Origin: Rhynchosporium graminicola
Taxonomy: Eukaryota > Ascomycota > Leotiomycetes > Helotiales > Ploettnerulaceae
NCBI GenBank assembly: GCA_900074885.1
Contig: FJUW01000042.1
Span: forward strand, 834,015 to 898,014
Reading direction: 5' to 3'
Length of the DNA stretch: 64,000 bases
This document shows, in pieces, positions 25,801 to 38,800 of this stretch. Position 1 is the first letter of the stretch. Every line of letters starts with the position of its first letter. A program made the position numbers and the translations under genes. The notes beneath the pieces were generated by a model. The model saw only the letters and a program-made list of their open reading frames with translations, made no database searches and was not told the origin of the DNA.

Positions 25801-27551
25801 GTCAGGGGGTGAATCTGGAGCATTTGGGAAGTTCTCTATTGTTCTGTGCTTATATATAGATACGTGATCGTGGGTCGGGTTTTCAATATGATGAACGATC
25901 CCATTGCGGAAGATAACCGTTGATCATTATATTTACTGTTCGTCATCGCTGCAGCTTTGGAGCAGGGCACGATATGGCTCGTAACTTACTCTTCTATTCG
26001 GTCCCACTTTCCTTCTCTGTCCTTGACCACCAGCTTCCCCTAAATCGGCACTTTCCCGCCAACACTGCCGATTGAGATTTCAATGTTCAATTCTTTGTCA
26101 ATCTTCCCATTCTCACAGCACCTGGCCAGAAGTTTCAAGCCCTCGGAGGCTATTTGTTTCGAGTACAAGCGAGAATATATTCGCCATGGCATTAGCACTC
26201 ACTGACTTCATTTCTCACATACTGTTAGAAAAATCGTTCTTCGTCCCACGCGATTCTTGCATCTATCTCGTTTCCCCAGGTATGTAATCGGGCACGCCCG
26301 CCATCCGCAACGAAACTTTCCAAGAAGACGACTCTTTTCGGATCCGAAGACTGCAGGTTGAAACAAAAGTCCTCTGAGCCTAACACAACGCCACTAGCCA
26401 CGGCACCGCATATATATTCTTGGAACTGTGAGCTGAAAGTTGACTTCAACTATTCTCTGCCAACACGTCTCGCTGGATTATGGCAGACATGACCCCACCG
26501 TCTGTCCACTGACGCCCATGATCAAGAAAGTGCCTTCCAAAACCTTGATCACGTACTGTATCCCTGTCACCGGATCGCCAAAGCGGGTAAATTAGAAGAT
26601 AATAGGACTATAGATTAATAAGATAGTCGACATCTGATTAGTCATGAGATATGTCGAATGGCAGACTAGATACGGCTACAACCAGCCCTTTCAACCGGTG
26701 GGTCGGCTCAATTCCCAGCATAGCAAATACCCACCCCTTGAAGGTAGCAGCAAAACTGACCGGACCTGACTATATACGGTCAGCTCGGAAGTCTCCAATG
26801 GATAAAACTATGGCCCATAGGGCACCCACATAAGACAAAAGATAAAAAGAAATCGGGTGGGTGGAGGGGAGAGTGCTCATAATACTCATTTTTGATCGAA
26901 ATTCAGGAGAAACTAGGATTACGAGGTCTCCCGTAGGATCTCCTATGGGGAACAAAGATCAATTGTATAGTAGAATAGTCAATGAATAATAGACCTGTCC
27001 CAGACTTGATAGAAGGTCTGTTTGTAGCAGTTTCAGAAGGAATTTGTCGATTTTACGTCGTCCAAGTCACACAAACCCGTGATGACAAGCTTCCCCCCTC
27101 CCAGTAGTGCAGAACCGATCGTGAAGCATTTGTATCAGACGAGAGAACTAGAACCATCCATCACAGTACAGTTCTTGAATTCGATCAGCTGTACCCATAA
27201 CTAAGGGTTAGGTCAAGCAGTTCTCCGAAAACTGACCCACCTGCGGAAAGCGCTGGCTATTCAGCTTTTGAAAATCTCTGTACAGCAGACCTTTGGGATA
27301 CACGGGTGTGTAACCACCGTTGTGTATTTCGCTACGTATGGTGTAGTTGAATACTTGCTGTTGTAGGTAGACACTGCACATATCTGGAGGCTTGATGACT
27401 TCAAGATCAGATGTCCGAGATGATTAACTGTTGGATGCTGCTGGTAATACAGTATGAAATTTAGTCGTCCCAATCCCGGAAAAGTAGCTCGTCTCGGCAA
27501 GAAGACGCCGCGCATCTCTCAAGATAGTATAAATTATAATCAAATATCAGA

Positions 27552-28190
27552 TCAGACGTTTCGGACCATTGCAGTGAGGACTCTTCGGATCGCGATTCGA
27601 TGTTCCCTGATGGCTCCGTGAAGTACCTTCAGATCAGAGTCCATACGCTCAAAGGTTTCCCGCAATGCCCCGTGAGATTGCCATCCACTCTCTGCCATGT
27701 CGAGCAGAGCGCACGCGAGAACAAGCTCTGTTCTGATTTCTTGGGTCTTCTGATTACATCCAAGGTCGTTCGTCCTGACACTTCGATCTGGCACCGTCAA
27801 ACAAACCTTACTCAAAGTGTAAAGCCAATGGGGAGCCTTTGGGCAGCGCAAGAATTTCAGTCAAACAGTTGAAGAGTGACCGGAACGAGGGAGCGATCTG
27901 TCGGCAGCGGGTATTTTGTTCAGAATGAGGTTTAATGACAGTGGAATCAGGACACTCACGTGGAAAAGCTTTGGAAGCCTGATGATTATTCACCACTTTA
28001 CAGGCGGCTTTTATCGGGTCCTGATGTAGCTATGGGTGTATTTGGTGTGGCTGCCAGCTCATCGAGTACACACGTGCAGGACTCGCTGGCGTCCGCTGCA
28101 CTTTTCCAACACCGCAAGGTTTCTCGGCACATCGCCAATTCCGGTTGTAGTGATGTCTTCCTTGCTGAGTCCTGACGATACTAGAGATGT
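27552..28190 (-). pseudogene. Possible decayed regulator: fragment resembling the C-terminal half of AflR-type Zn2Cys6 proteins
   Basis: The minus strand shows three neighbouring stretches in different frames that read like parts of an AflR-domain regulator. At about 28105-28000 there is a Cys-containing SCTCVLDELAATP segment. At about 27885-27855 there is RSLFNCLTEIL. From 27851 down to a stop at 27552 there is RCPKAPHWLYTLSKVC followed by an Ala/Leu/Arg-rich helical segment. The second and third segments would form one continuous sequence if a single base near 27853 were absent, so a frameshift is likely. No zinc-cluster region was found upstream. The assignment rests on my recollection of family pattern, not on a search. 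It could instead be an intron-containing gene of another family. Confidence 0.3.
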
Positions 28191-28467
28191 GAGCGAAGGC
28201 ACGAGAAGGACTGAATTGCAGCGTTCGATGGAGAAGACCGAAATTAGGCTACATGCATGAAGCATCAGAGGAGTCCGAAGGTACAAGATGAATGTTGGGA
28301 TAGTGTCACATTCATGGAGTAATCGCGTGTAATATCCAGCTTGTTTAGCATCATAGTGCACTCTCTTGATATAAACCATAGATGTAGCACCATAACGGAA
28401 ATCGATAGGACTACGAAAGAGTCTACGGGTTCATCTCACGCATCCTTCCAACCCAGCAACCTCCACT

Positions 28468-30415
28468 CTAGAACACAGTCCCCTTCGTCTGCGCAATCTT
28501 CGCCACGTTGATATTCTTGATCAGAACCACCCACACAATACTCAACACCATGATACAAGTCCCCGTAATCAGCATCTTCTCCTGCGCATACCCGTACGCC
28601 ATCTGAATGCCCCTCCTCGCCGGACTCCCAACCTCATAACTCAACTGCGTAGCCAAATCGCCATAGATAGCATCGAACTCCCCCTGGTTCTCCGCAGGCA
28701 GGTATCGCTTCAAAGCCGTGGGGAACGTGTTGGTCCAAATAGAGCCGCAGATCGAGTTTCCGATGGCACCGCCTATGCTGCCGGACACGTAGAGGAGAGC
28801 CATGACGGCGGCGACGTGTTGATGGTCCGAGGCGGCGAGCACGGCCAGTTGTTCGCAGATGATGATGATGGCCCCGCCGACCGAGATGAAGATCTGACAC
28901 ATGACGATGTATCCGATGTACTGATCCGGTTGCCGGAAATGGATCATGAGACCCTGTGCGAATATGTACAGCGGCACGGCGAAGTAGAGCAGCCATTTGA
29001 AATACCCGGTTTTGCGAATGATGAGACCGACGCCGAGGAGCAAGGCGCCGGAAAGCACGTCAAAGGTTGAGCCGACGTAGCCGGCTTCGGCAATCGTGAG
29101 ATTCGAAACTACTTGTAGGAATGAGGAGAAGTACGAGTGCCAGCAGTAGTAGGAGACTTGGTAGGTGGCGCAGAGACAGCAGGCACCGATGACGGTGCGG
29201 TTTGTGAGCAGGTGGACGTTCAGGAATGGAGCTTTGGCGAGGAAGCTTTCGTGGAGGCCGAAAAGAACGAGGATGACGAAACCGAGGATGATCATCGCTA
29301 TGATGTAACCGGACTTCCAGCCGTTGGGAGCCTTCTCTGCGAGAGTGAATGGTAGGAGGAAGATTGTTAGACCGGAGGCGAAGAGGAAGACTCCTAGGGC
29401 TGGGACGGTCAGTTGAGAGTTTTTTTGCTAAGCGAGGTTCACATACCATCGAATTCCTGGACGTAGAACCAGATGTTCTGGCCGAGTGTGCGACCGCTGC
29501 TTTCACGAGCCATGAGCCCGCGAGCTTCGGCCTTCTTGAGATGCAACTTCAAGATGAAGAATAGAGGAGCGGCAACGAAAGGGAGGATGATGGCGAAGGC
29601 ACCGAATCCCCATCTCCAGTTGATTTTGTTGTAAAACTCATCCGATACTTTGGCACCTGCGAATGCGGTGATCATGTATGGGGAACTGGTGAAAGCGTAT
29701 GCGAGACCTCGATTCTTGAGCTTGGTTATATCGGCTGTAATGACATCGACACTGTAAATCAAGCCGCCAAAGCCAATGGAATAGAAGACCTGAAGAGTCA
29801 GCCATGAAACTAAGGAAATTAGGAAGAGCTTACCTGAGCAACACAGAACTGCGCAAGTCCATTGCTGGAAGCCATGAGAATCATACCCAGAGTCGCAAAG
29901 GCGATCATGAGGAGGAAACCCTCAGCACGCCCCCAAACATCAAGCATCTTGGCCAATGGGATGTAGATGGCTGCAGTCATACTGTTGGAAACGATATAGA
30001 TGACCGTCAACAAGGAATGGGCCTCGAATTCACTTGTAGCGAACGGTACGAGATTGTACAGGATTGACGATTGCATGGCATTGACAAAGTACAACATCCA
30101 CATACTGCAGACTGTTAATACTGCATGCGATTCCCGCCGATAATTTATGACTTACTTGAAGAATACGGCAATTAGGTATGGCTTCGTCCATGTCAAAGTC
30201 ACAGCCTCGACTTGTTGAACACCACGTTGAGCATCTTCGGAAGGGACGACATCCTTCTCAGGATCATCACCTGCTGGCTCATGAGCTGGAGCAATATCAT
30301 TGTTGACAGTTGTGGTATTCTTGTCATCAAGAGGCAAGGCCAGTTCTGGAGCAGCGGTCGCATCCTTCTTACGGAGGAAGTTCGGCCTGAATCGAGAGAA
30401 AGTTGAAGCTGACAT
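28468..30415 (-). CDS. Siderophore-iron transporter, major facilitator superfamily (Sit1/Arn/MirB type)
   Basis: Exons on the minus strand are 30415-30156, 30104-29834, 29789-29447 and 29399-28468, giving 601 residues, normal for the family. The first 75 residues are polar and cytosolic. About 12-14 membrane spans follow. Family signatures include LYFVNAMQSS, FGGLIYSVDVITAD and the conserved AYAFTSSPYMITAFAG. These permeases take up ferri-siderophores (fusarinine/TAFC, ferrichrome or coprogen types) by proton symport at the plasma membrane; substrate cannot be read from sequence. The gene is divergent from the siderophore NRPS at 32889, with 2.5 kb between them. An exact ATCTGATAA site (31089-31097) and ATCTAATCAGAT (30861-30872) lie upstream, so iron repression through a GATA factor is likely. 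The MirD-like permease next to sidD in Aspergillus fumigatus is a plausible positional counterpart. Confidence 0.94.
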
Positions 30416-30860
30416 GGCTGTGATGTCGTTGTTTGAGAGCTACAGAGCTACAGAGCTACAGAGCTACCCAGCTACGAAACTTGAGAAGCAGAAGCAGGTG
30501 CGCTTTGCCTACTAGTACTACGATCACTTGGCAATAATATAGTAGATCGTGAACCTTGGGCAATAAGTTGTGACGAATCCACAATCGTGCATGAATCCAC
30601 ACTCCGAAATCAACAAAGGCTAAGTACGGGATGGGAGAGAGATTGGACTCCGAACTCGGGATGAAGGTATTGGTAGGGAGGCTTGTTAGAAGACAACAAC
30701 CTTTTGCGCAAATATCTTTCAGAGGCTGGAGATAGTTTTGCTGGCACGCCATGTTTGCCCGAGCAGAGTAACGCCACAGGTAGGGGACGGCATGTTTCGG
30801 TCCATCTATTGGTGATAAGGTTGATCGGAGTGGGGTGACATGCTCAAACGGCAAGTTTTT

Positions 30861-30872
30861 ATCTAATCAGAT
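30861..30872 (+). promoter_or_regulatory. ATCTAATCAGAT motif upstream of the siderophore permease
   Basis: ATCTAATCAGAT lies 446 bp upstream of the permease ATG. The same ATCTAATC/AATCAGAT words recur upstream of the NRPS, the ABC gene and the hydrolase gene. It resembles paired GAT half-sites. Its role as a GATA-factor site is inferred. Confidence 0.35.
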
Positions 30873-31088
30873 TCGATATTTTCACACGCCAGACCTCTAT
30901 CGGATCTCCAAACCGAAATTCGTGTTCGAGTGACTAGGGTCTCGGGACGTCAAGTCAAGTTCGGGATTTTGTGGAAACAGACTCCTGTATCGCTCATCTT
31001 TTCTTTCCCTAACGTATCGCTTGACAGAGCTTATGTGTCTGACAAGCTTTGTCTTTGCTTGGGAGTGCTTGGGAGGAAGCAATTGATC

Positions 31089-31097
31089 ATCTGATAA
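31089..31097 (+). promoter_or_regulatory. Exact iron-responsive GATA site ATCTGATAA
   Basis: ATCTGATAA matches ATCWGATAA, the extended consensus of fungal iron-regulatory GATA repressors (Aspergillus SreA, Histoplasma Sre1, Ustilago Urbs1, yeast Fep1). It lies 674 bp upstream of the permease start and 1.8 kb upstream of the NRPS start. Confidence 0.6.
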
Positions 31098-31753
31098 GAT
31101 GAGATTAGATTCCACCCGTGCCGCTCCTGTACTGTAGGTTGTGGAGGGGCTGCGTGTGGGTCGTCCACATTGGTCCCATGTAAAGTGTCATACTCAGGAG
31201 TCAGGATATGCAAGCCATCGGAATCGGATTGACATGTGTAAGATGAGAAGGTTAAGACGCGAAGGTAAAGTTGAGTCCGTGAAGTTTGATGGAGCGAAAG
31301 ATCTTATTACTAACTCACTAAGTGATTACGTGCATGTAACTTTTGGGCGAGTAATGGTGCCACTTCTCGCTTATAGTACATTCTGTGAAGAGGCTCCCTT
31401 CAGATGTGAGTGTTGACCAAATCATGGCTACCTACCTACTTACCTACCTACCTACTTAACTACCTATTAATCAATAAACTCACCTCACAATAATGAAAAA
31501 GGGATGATGGATGACTGCAGGCAAGTGTACGACATCAATTCAGCAAAGTCCAAGAATCCATACGGCTTTCATCAAACCATCAATCACAGCTCACCACCCC
31601 CCATCACCATGATTCAAAAGCCACGCCCGCCATCGAAAATTTCTCCAGCCAAGAACGCCCAGGCTCAGAACAAACACATCCGCCGACCGGCAAAGGATCG
31701 GAGGCTCCTCTCTGATTCCTACACACCTCAATTTCAACTAACCAGATCAGACA

Positions 31754-31770
31754 ATCTAATCTGATTAGAT
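31754..31770. promoter_or_regulatory. Perfect 17-bp palindrome ATCTAATC-T-GATTAGAT
   Basis: ATCTAATC and its reverse complement GATTAGAT flank a single T. It is followed nine bases later by TTGATAAGATC, an HGATAR-type site. It lies 1.1 kb upstream of the NRPS start. Dimer or paired-finger binding is inferred. Confidence 0.4.
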
Positions 31771-32888
31771 CATGTAATTGATAAGATCCGCTCTATCTAT
31801 CCGCCCACATCTGCCGCGCCGTGCGCCGAGCTAGTTCCCTGTCCACGTTACGTCCTCTTCTAGGTTATTCGATGCATGCTGCATGCAAGGATAAGGTTAT
31901 CTTTATTCTGTCCTTCTAGGGTTTTTTTCGTGATTAAATGTTGAGGCGAGGATCTACTGCAAAGGAGAAATCAGCCTGCTTTGTGATGGAGAGTTTTTCG
32001 CTTGTGAGTCCCGTGTTCATTCAGCGTGGCAGGATAGGTCCTTGTTGACACTTACTTGTAAACAAAGCTAGCTAGCTACCAAGCTGGAGCAGCTGAGATG
32101 GCTCGAGATTACAGGAACCATTGTGTGCTGTGGTTTCTAGTTATGAATAGTCCCCGTCCGATCTCGCAGCCCGCCGGACGCGAGCTAAATCGCGTGACTA
32201 GCAAGGAGTAGACTGTGGGAAAACCACTGGAGAAGACCCGATCAAGCTGCATGGGCATGACCTACAGTAGGGTGCAAAAAGTATCTGCACCCCCCCCCCT
32301 TGTAGCCAAGTATCACTTATGTACCTTACGGAGTAAACTCCCCATAGGGGTAGGTAGGCTTGTAGTCTGCCGACCAGCCAACGCGGAATGACGCTGCTTT
32401 GACAGCCTCCGAGTCTCTAGAACCTCAATGCCGAGGCGGCTTTGATGGAGCTCTAGACGGAGTGTTGGCACTTGGCTGTAGATAATTGCCTAGCTAGGGA
32501 GGTGGTACTTGCGATGATGGAGTATGGGATGCCCTGTCTAGGTGTCACGTGTCTTCCGTTCAGCATCTCAAAGAATTTCATGCCGAAAAATGAAGTTCTT
32601 CTGTGTATATCATCCCACGAGTTTGAGACTCTAGGTACGTACTGGCTTGAGGTTAACTATACGCCCTTCGTATCTCCTTGAGTTGTATCTTTCATGCGCC
32701 TCATACCGAATGGATCAGTCGAAAGGATTTTGCGGATGCTGAGTCGCTGACTGATTGGAAAGCAACTGTTTAACTTCGATGCTCTTATACCCACCGAGAT
32801 TCCTCACTTGAAGGAGGGAGCATAAACTTGCGAACATCCACCGAATAGAAACACCACCAGATATCCGGGAAACTCAACTTCAAGCAAG

Positions 32889-35800
32889 ATGGGCTCAATC
32901 CAAGTAGAAGAGCCACCAGCTATGCGGCCAGACGACTCGCTTCCTACGAACAACAAAACACTCCAGAATCTAGAGGAACCAGCTCTACAGTCAGACGATC
33001 CGCTCTTTACAGTTAGGAACACAGTACTAGTAGAAGATTCTGCCTTACAGGACTTACAGGAGAAACAGGGCTTACAAGAGGAACATTCACCTCCCGCAGT
33101 CATCAGACCTGGAAAATTTGAGATCCCAAACCTCGCAGCTCCATTCGGTATACCCACACCAGCCAGCACAAGGGAAGCCACACTTCTCCTAGCATGGCTG
33201 ATCGTCCTTCTTCGTACACGAGAGGGCAGTGTCAAATTCGACTGGACATATCTTGACAATGATGGCGTCGAACAGGAGGTTGCTATGAGATGTCTGAATA
33301 TGGAGGAAGTTATACCAGGTTTGGAAATTACGGTTGAAGAAGCGAGTTTTGCGATCGCAAGATATATACAAGCCGTAGAATCGAGGAACACGGAACCCGG
33401 GAGTAAGGCTTTGCTTCTGAGCAGTACCTCTTTTGAAAATGAAGAGAAGGAAGTGAGTGGCTCTCCCCAAGGTAAGTACTTGATGCTAACGTTAGTTGCA
33501 GGGTCTACAGCTCAAACTGCAGTACCGGGGCAGCAATCTTGAGATAATCGCCATCCGCCATCCGACCAACATGCTCCCATTCACCATCTCACACCACATC
33601 TCAACCCTCAACGACACAATTCAACTCTGTCTCTCCTCTCCTTCCAGCACTATCTCATCTCTCCTCTCCCCAACAAAATCCGACCTCTCCTCGATCTGGA
33701 GCTGGACATCACCCCTCCCACCAACCTACAACACCTGCATGCACACCGTAATCACCGCCCGCGCACAAACCCATCCCTCCAAAACCGCCATCTCATCCTG
33801 GGACGGCGATCTCACCTACGCGCAAATCGACCGCTATTCCAGCATCCTCGCGGGAACACTCCGTGACATGGGTGTCAAACTCCATGATTTCATGCCGATC
33901 TGTTTCGAGAAGAGTAGGTGGACGATCGTGGCTGTTTTGGCGGTTATGAAGGCAGGTGCTACGATGGTCATGATGGATCCTTCGCTTCCGGTGGCGAGGC
34001 TACAGAACATGGGATGTCAAGTGGGTGCGAACATGGTTGTGTGTTCGCGAAAACAGGAGGGTTTGGCGAGAGAGATCATGCCGGAAGGACGGTTCCTGGT
34101 TGTGGATGAAGAGACTTTCGTTGCTGATGAAGAAGTGCAGGTTCTGGAGGAGGTGCCGAGTGATGCTTTGATGTATATCATTTTCACATCTGGCAGTACG
34201 GGGACTCCGAAAGGTGTCAAGATTTCTCATGCGACGTATACGAGCAGCGCCTTTCCTAGAGCCAAGGCAGTTGGGTACACGGAAGATTCCAGGGTTCTAG
34301 ATTTCGCATCTTATGCTTTCGATGTCAGTATCGATAGAATGCTGTTGACTGTCGGTAACGGCGGCTGTCTGTGCATCCCATCGGACGAAGATCGGCTGAA
34401 CGACATCAATGGCGCAATGCGAAAGATGCAAGTCAATTACGCCGGTTTGACACCATCGGTTGCTCGAATCCTGGAACCAGATGTTATTGCCTCGCTTGAT
34501 GGGCTTGGTCTTGGAGGAGAGGCGGCTTCGCCGCACGATGTCAATCTCTGGGGCCAGGTCACAAGGATCATTATCGGATATGGGCCGTGTGAATGTACAA
34601 TTGGATGTACAGTCAATAGCAGTGCTGCGACAGGGAGAGATTATATCTCGATTGGACCGGGCAATGGAGCCGCTATTTGGATTGTGGATCCGAATGATCA
34701 TAACTTGTTGATGCCTGTAGGTGCGGTGGGAGAGCTGCTGGTTGAGGGACCGATTGTTGGACAAGGGTACTTGAATGATCCTGAGAAGACCGCGGCTGCA
34801 TTCATTGTTGATCCCCCATGGCTTGTTGCGGGTCATGATGGGTATCCGGGACGGAACGGACGACTGTATAAGTCTGGAGATATTGGGATGTACGATCCTG
34901 ACGGCTCGGGCAATATTGTATTTGTTGGACGACAGGATACGCAAGTAAAGTTGCGCGGACAACGAGTCGAGCTTAGCGAAATTGAGAGTCAGCTGAAAGC
35001 AAGATTACCTTCTGATATCAATGTTATCGCAGAAGTCATCACGCCCCAAGGTGCTGGAGGACAACCTACTTTGGTAGCATTCATCGCACCTCAATCCACC
35101 AAAGGACTCGCAAACGACGAGTTGAAGTTGGCCCAGCTTCCGGAAGAGCTACGCATCGCACTGGCGAAGGCGGACGTAGATGTAAAGGAAACGCTGCCGC
35201 GGTATATGGTGCCAAATGCGTACATCCCACCAAGCTACATTCCTGTTTTGATCTCAGGTAAGACGGATAGGAAGAGGCTGGGAGCGTTCGGAGCCACAGT
35301 TGATCTACGTCAAATCGATCAAAGTTCATCGACTGCTCCAAGCCGCGATTTGAACGAGCTTGAACGCCATCTGAGACACAGCTGGGCAGAAGTGTTGAAG
35401 ATCGATGCCGAAACCATCAAGCTCGAAGATAACTTTTTTGCACTAGGTGGCGAGTCTTTGACAGCCATGAAACTTGTTTCCGTCTGTAGATTGCAAGGTC
35501 TCGATCTCTCAGTCACAAGCACGTTCAGCAAGCCCACGCTTGAGACGATGGCAAGTACAATCAAAATTAGCAATCCTGAGGCGAAAGTTCAAACAGCTGC
35601 TTTCTCCATGATTTCCCAGGATTTCGAGATCGCACGTCGCGAAGCTGCTGAGGCATGTCAATCAGAGCCGTCACGTATCGAAGATATTCATCCTTGCACG
35701 CCTACTCAGGAATCACTCTTCACGTTCTCCATTCGATCGAGTAAAGCATACATCGCTCAGAGAGTCGCTTGCATACCATCCACTATCAGTCTTGATAAGT

Positions 35801-38800
35801 GGAAGAAAGCGTGGGAAGATGTCGTAGCAGCTAGCCCGATCCTCAGGACTCGCTTAGCTCAACTCCAAGAACCAGGTCTTCAACAAGTTGTGCTTAAAGG
35901 AGACGTATCTTGGAGGTCGGCGAATGATCTGAAACGATATCTCGAGGACGATCGGCTAGAGAGGATGGAGCTTGGTCAAGATCTAGCTCGATATGCGATC
36001 GTGAATTCGGACGGGAAACAATACATGGTCTGGACCATCCATCATGTGCTCTACGATGGATGGTCAGAGCCTTTAGTGTTGAGAAATGTAAGCAATGCCT
36101 TACAAGGACAGCCGATTGAAGTCCAGGCACAAATGAAAGACTTCGTGAAGTACATTCGCGACACGGATCAGGTTGCAATGCAGCATTTCTGGAGACGAGA
36201 GTTAAATGGTGCCACCGGACCACAGTTCCCGCGTCTTTCACATAGAGATTACTTGGCGACTCCAGATGCTTTCCTTGAGCATGAAATCTCACTGGAGACT
36301 GCTGCAGGCTCGCCTTTTACTATGGCGACGTTGATTCGAGGAGCATGGGCTCTCGTGGCGTCGCAATACACGAGTAGTGATGATGTAGTGTTCGGAGAGA
36401 CGCTGACCGGGCGAGACATTCCACTTCCTGGAGTCGAAGAGATTGTAGGGCCACTGGTCGCGACCTTACCAATACGGATCCGCATCAATCGCACATCGAC
36501 TGTCGAGTCATATCTCCAAACCGTCCAGCAAAGAATCTCGGCACGCACACCATATCAGCATATGGGCTGGCAGAATATCCGCAAGGTCAGCAAAGATGCA
36601 CAGCATGCTTCTGAGGCAGGTACTGGTCTAGTTATTCAGCCGGAACCAGAGTACGCTGGAAGTGAGCTGGGATTTGAGTATGGGGATGTTGTTCGCGAAG
36701 CACTGCATTTCAATCCATACCCACTCATGGTTGCGTTTGGGATCAGAAAGGGTGGATTGAGAGTTTGTGCCAACTTTGATAGTGGTCTCATTGACATTGC
36801 GCAGATGAAGCGTATGCTCGTGCAGCTAGAAGTGGCGTGCAAACAGCTCTCAAGAGGAGTAGGCAAAAAGCTGAAAGATATCTCGTGTTTGCCAGAAGTG
36901 GACTTGGACAGGATCTGGCAGTGGAATCGGGTTCCGCCATTGGCTTTAGATGAGGCGTCGAAAATCCGAGCGCATGTCTCGTTACAGCCTGGCTCAATAT
37001 ATCCTCGAGCAGTGATTCCTTGGGTGTGTGATCCTCAAAACCCATCGCATCTATCTCCTATCGGCTGCGCTGGCGAGCTTTGGCTTGAGGGTGCCATTCC
37101 CGGTGATGGCGTTCAGTCTCCAGCCTGGCTACTGGCTGGTAGTTCTGATCATCCGGGGCGAACAGGGAAAGTTCAATCAACTGGTGACTTGGTCGAGTTA
37201 CAAGAAGATGGCAATCTCGTATTTGTCGGTCGAAAGGAGAATGTCCTGCCAGGTCAAGGCCAGGCTGCGGATATCCAAGGGCTCGAGTCTCATATTGCAA
37301 GACATCTCTCGTCAAATGTTCGGGTAGCTACAATCGTTCGGAATTCAGAAGAAAGTCTTGACCCAACAATAATCGTTTTCATCGAGCAACAAGGATTAGA
37401 GGAGGTGGCGGTCGAGCTCTTGTCGGCATCGTATAAGGTTACTTGCGACTCGGGATTCCAGATGGCGGTATCTAGCAAGATCTCAGCCGGGCTCGTTACA
37501 GGGATCAAAATATTAGACAAATCCATCGAAAGCTCTTTTCCATCGAATATGGTGCCATCGGCATTCGTGGTTGTCGACAGGCTACCATGTAATGACGGCG
37601 TTGTGGATCCCACAATTCTTGGCCAGCTTGCGTCAAAGATACCTTCCAATGTCCTCACAAAGCTGGCTGAAGGATTCACAAAGGCTTGGATGAAGACAGC
37701 TCAGGACAATTTGACCCCTAAAGAAGATATTCTACGATCTGCCTGGGCGAAGATACTGAGTATTGACGCAGAACAGATTGATGTTCAGGACAACTTCTTT
37801 AGACTAGGCGGTGATTCAGTCCTGGCCATGAAGCTGGTATCCAGCCTCCGGGCCCAAGGACATGCACTGTCAGTCGCGAACGTCTTCAACAATATGCGAC
37901 TTGGCGATGCAGCAAAAGTCATGAAGGTCGACCAAGTATCACAACAGATTTTCCAGCCATACAAGCCATTTTCGACGTTAGGTCGGACCGATATCGATTT
38001 GTTTTTGTTGGAGAACGTAAAACCTAAGCTGGCCGATCAAACTTGGGTCATTCAAGATGTCTTGCCTGTGACTGATTCTCAGGCTCTTGATATCAGAGGA
38101 ACTGTTCAGAAACTGCGAACTTCCATACAATATACCATGTTATACCTCGAAAAAGGCATCGACCGAGAACAAATATTCAGGGCCTGCAAAAACCTAATCA
38201 AGACTCACGACATATTACGCACCATCTTTATCGAGCATGAATCGAAATTCGTTCAGGTGGTTATCGAAGAATTAGATTCTCCTATAGCCTTGCATCAAAC
38301 TGAAGGTGATCTTGGAAAGTACGTCACAGATCTCTGCAACCAGGATATCGACTTCGACTTCAAGCTTGGATCGTCATTCTTGAGATTGTCTCACGTAGAA
38401 GGCAAGGATGGGGAATGCCTAGTCATTGGATTGTCGCATGCTCAATACGATGGAAACTCCTTGCCCATATTACTTCGAGACCTCGAGAGATTTTATGCAG
38501 GACAGAATGCAATCGAATCGGTGCCTTTCTCGTCGTACATGGCGCGAATCGGCGAAGAAACGGTTCAAGGGAAAGCAATCACATATTGGAAGACTCTCCT
38601 GAAGGACTCAACGCTGTCCAAGCTGGAAGGTGCATCAGTACAGTCGACAGACAAGGCCATATTCCGCACGAAAACCGTGGATATCTCCCAGCGTCCCGAG
38701 GAGATCACGACCGCAAACCTGCTCACAGCTGCTTGGGCGCTAGTCCTTGTTCGTCGCTTCCAAAAAGCCGATGTTGTCTTTGGAAGTATCACGTCTGGTA

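Larger units (their letters stand above)
20672..27551. other. Long gene-poor stretch (6.9 kb)
   Basis: I found no gene I can support. Simple repeats include (GAAT)n at about 21204-21232, CTGGAC units near 21792-21812, GGTA arrays at about 22197-22215 and 22413-22432 within a CTAGCTAGC context, (CTTT)n at about 22770-22807, GATGC units at about 25120-25141 and a tandem copy of a roughly 20-bp unit starting GCCGAACAGAACTTGG at 25144-25183. Open frames are short, without recognisable domains. Base composition is not RIP-like, so this is not an obvious repeat island. Confidence 0.45.
30416..32888. other. Divergent promoter region between permease and NRPS
   Basis: 2.47 kb without a supported gene. 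It holds several GATA-type sites, listed separately, a GATAAGGTTATC palindrome (31890-31901) and a CTAC tetranucleotide array at about 31425-31460. A poly-C run lies near 32291-32299. A 69-codon frame at 32472-32681 has no recognisable features. Confidence 0.5.
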
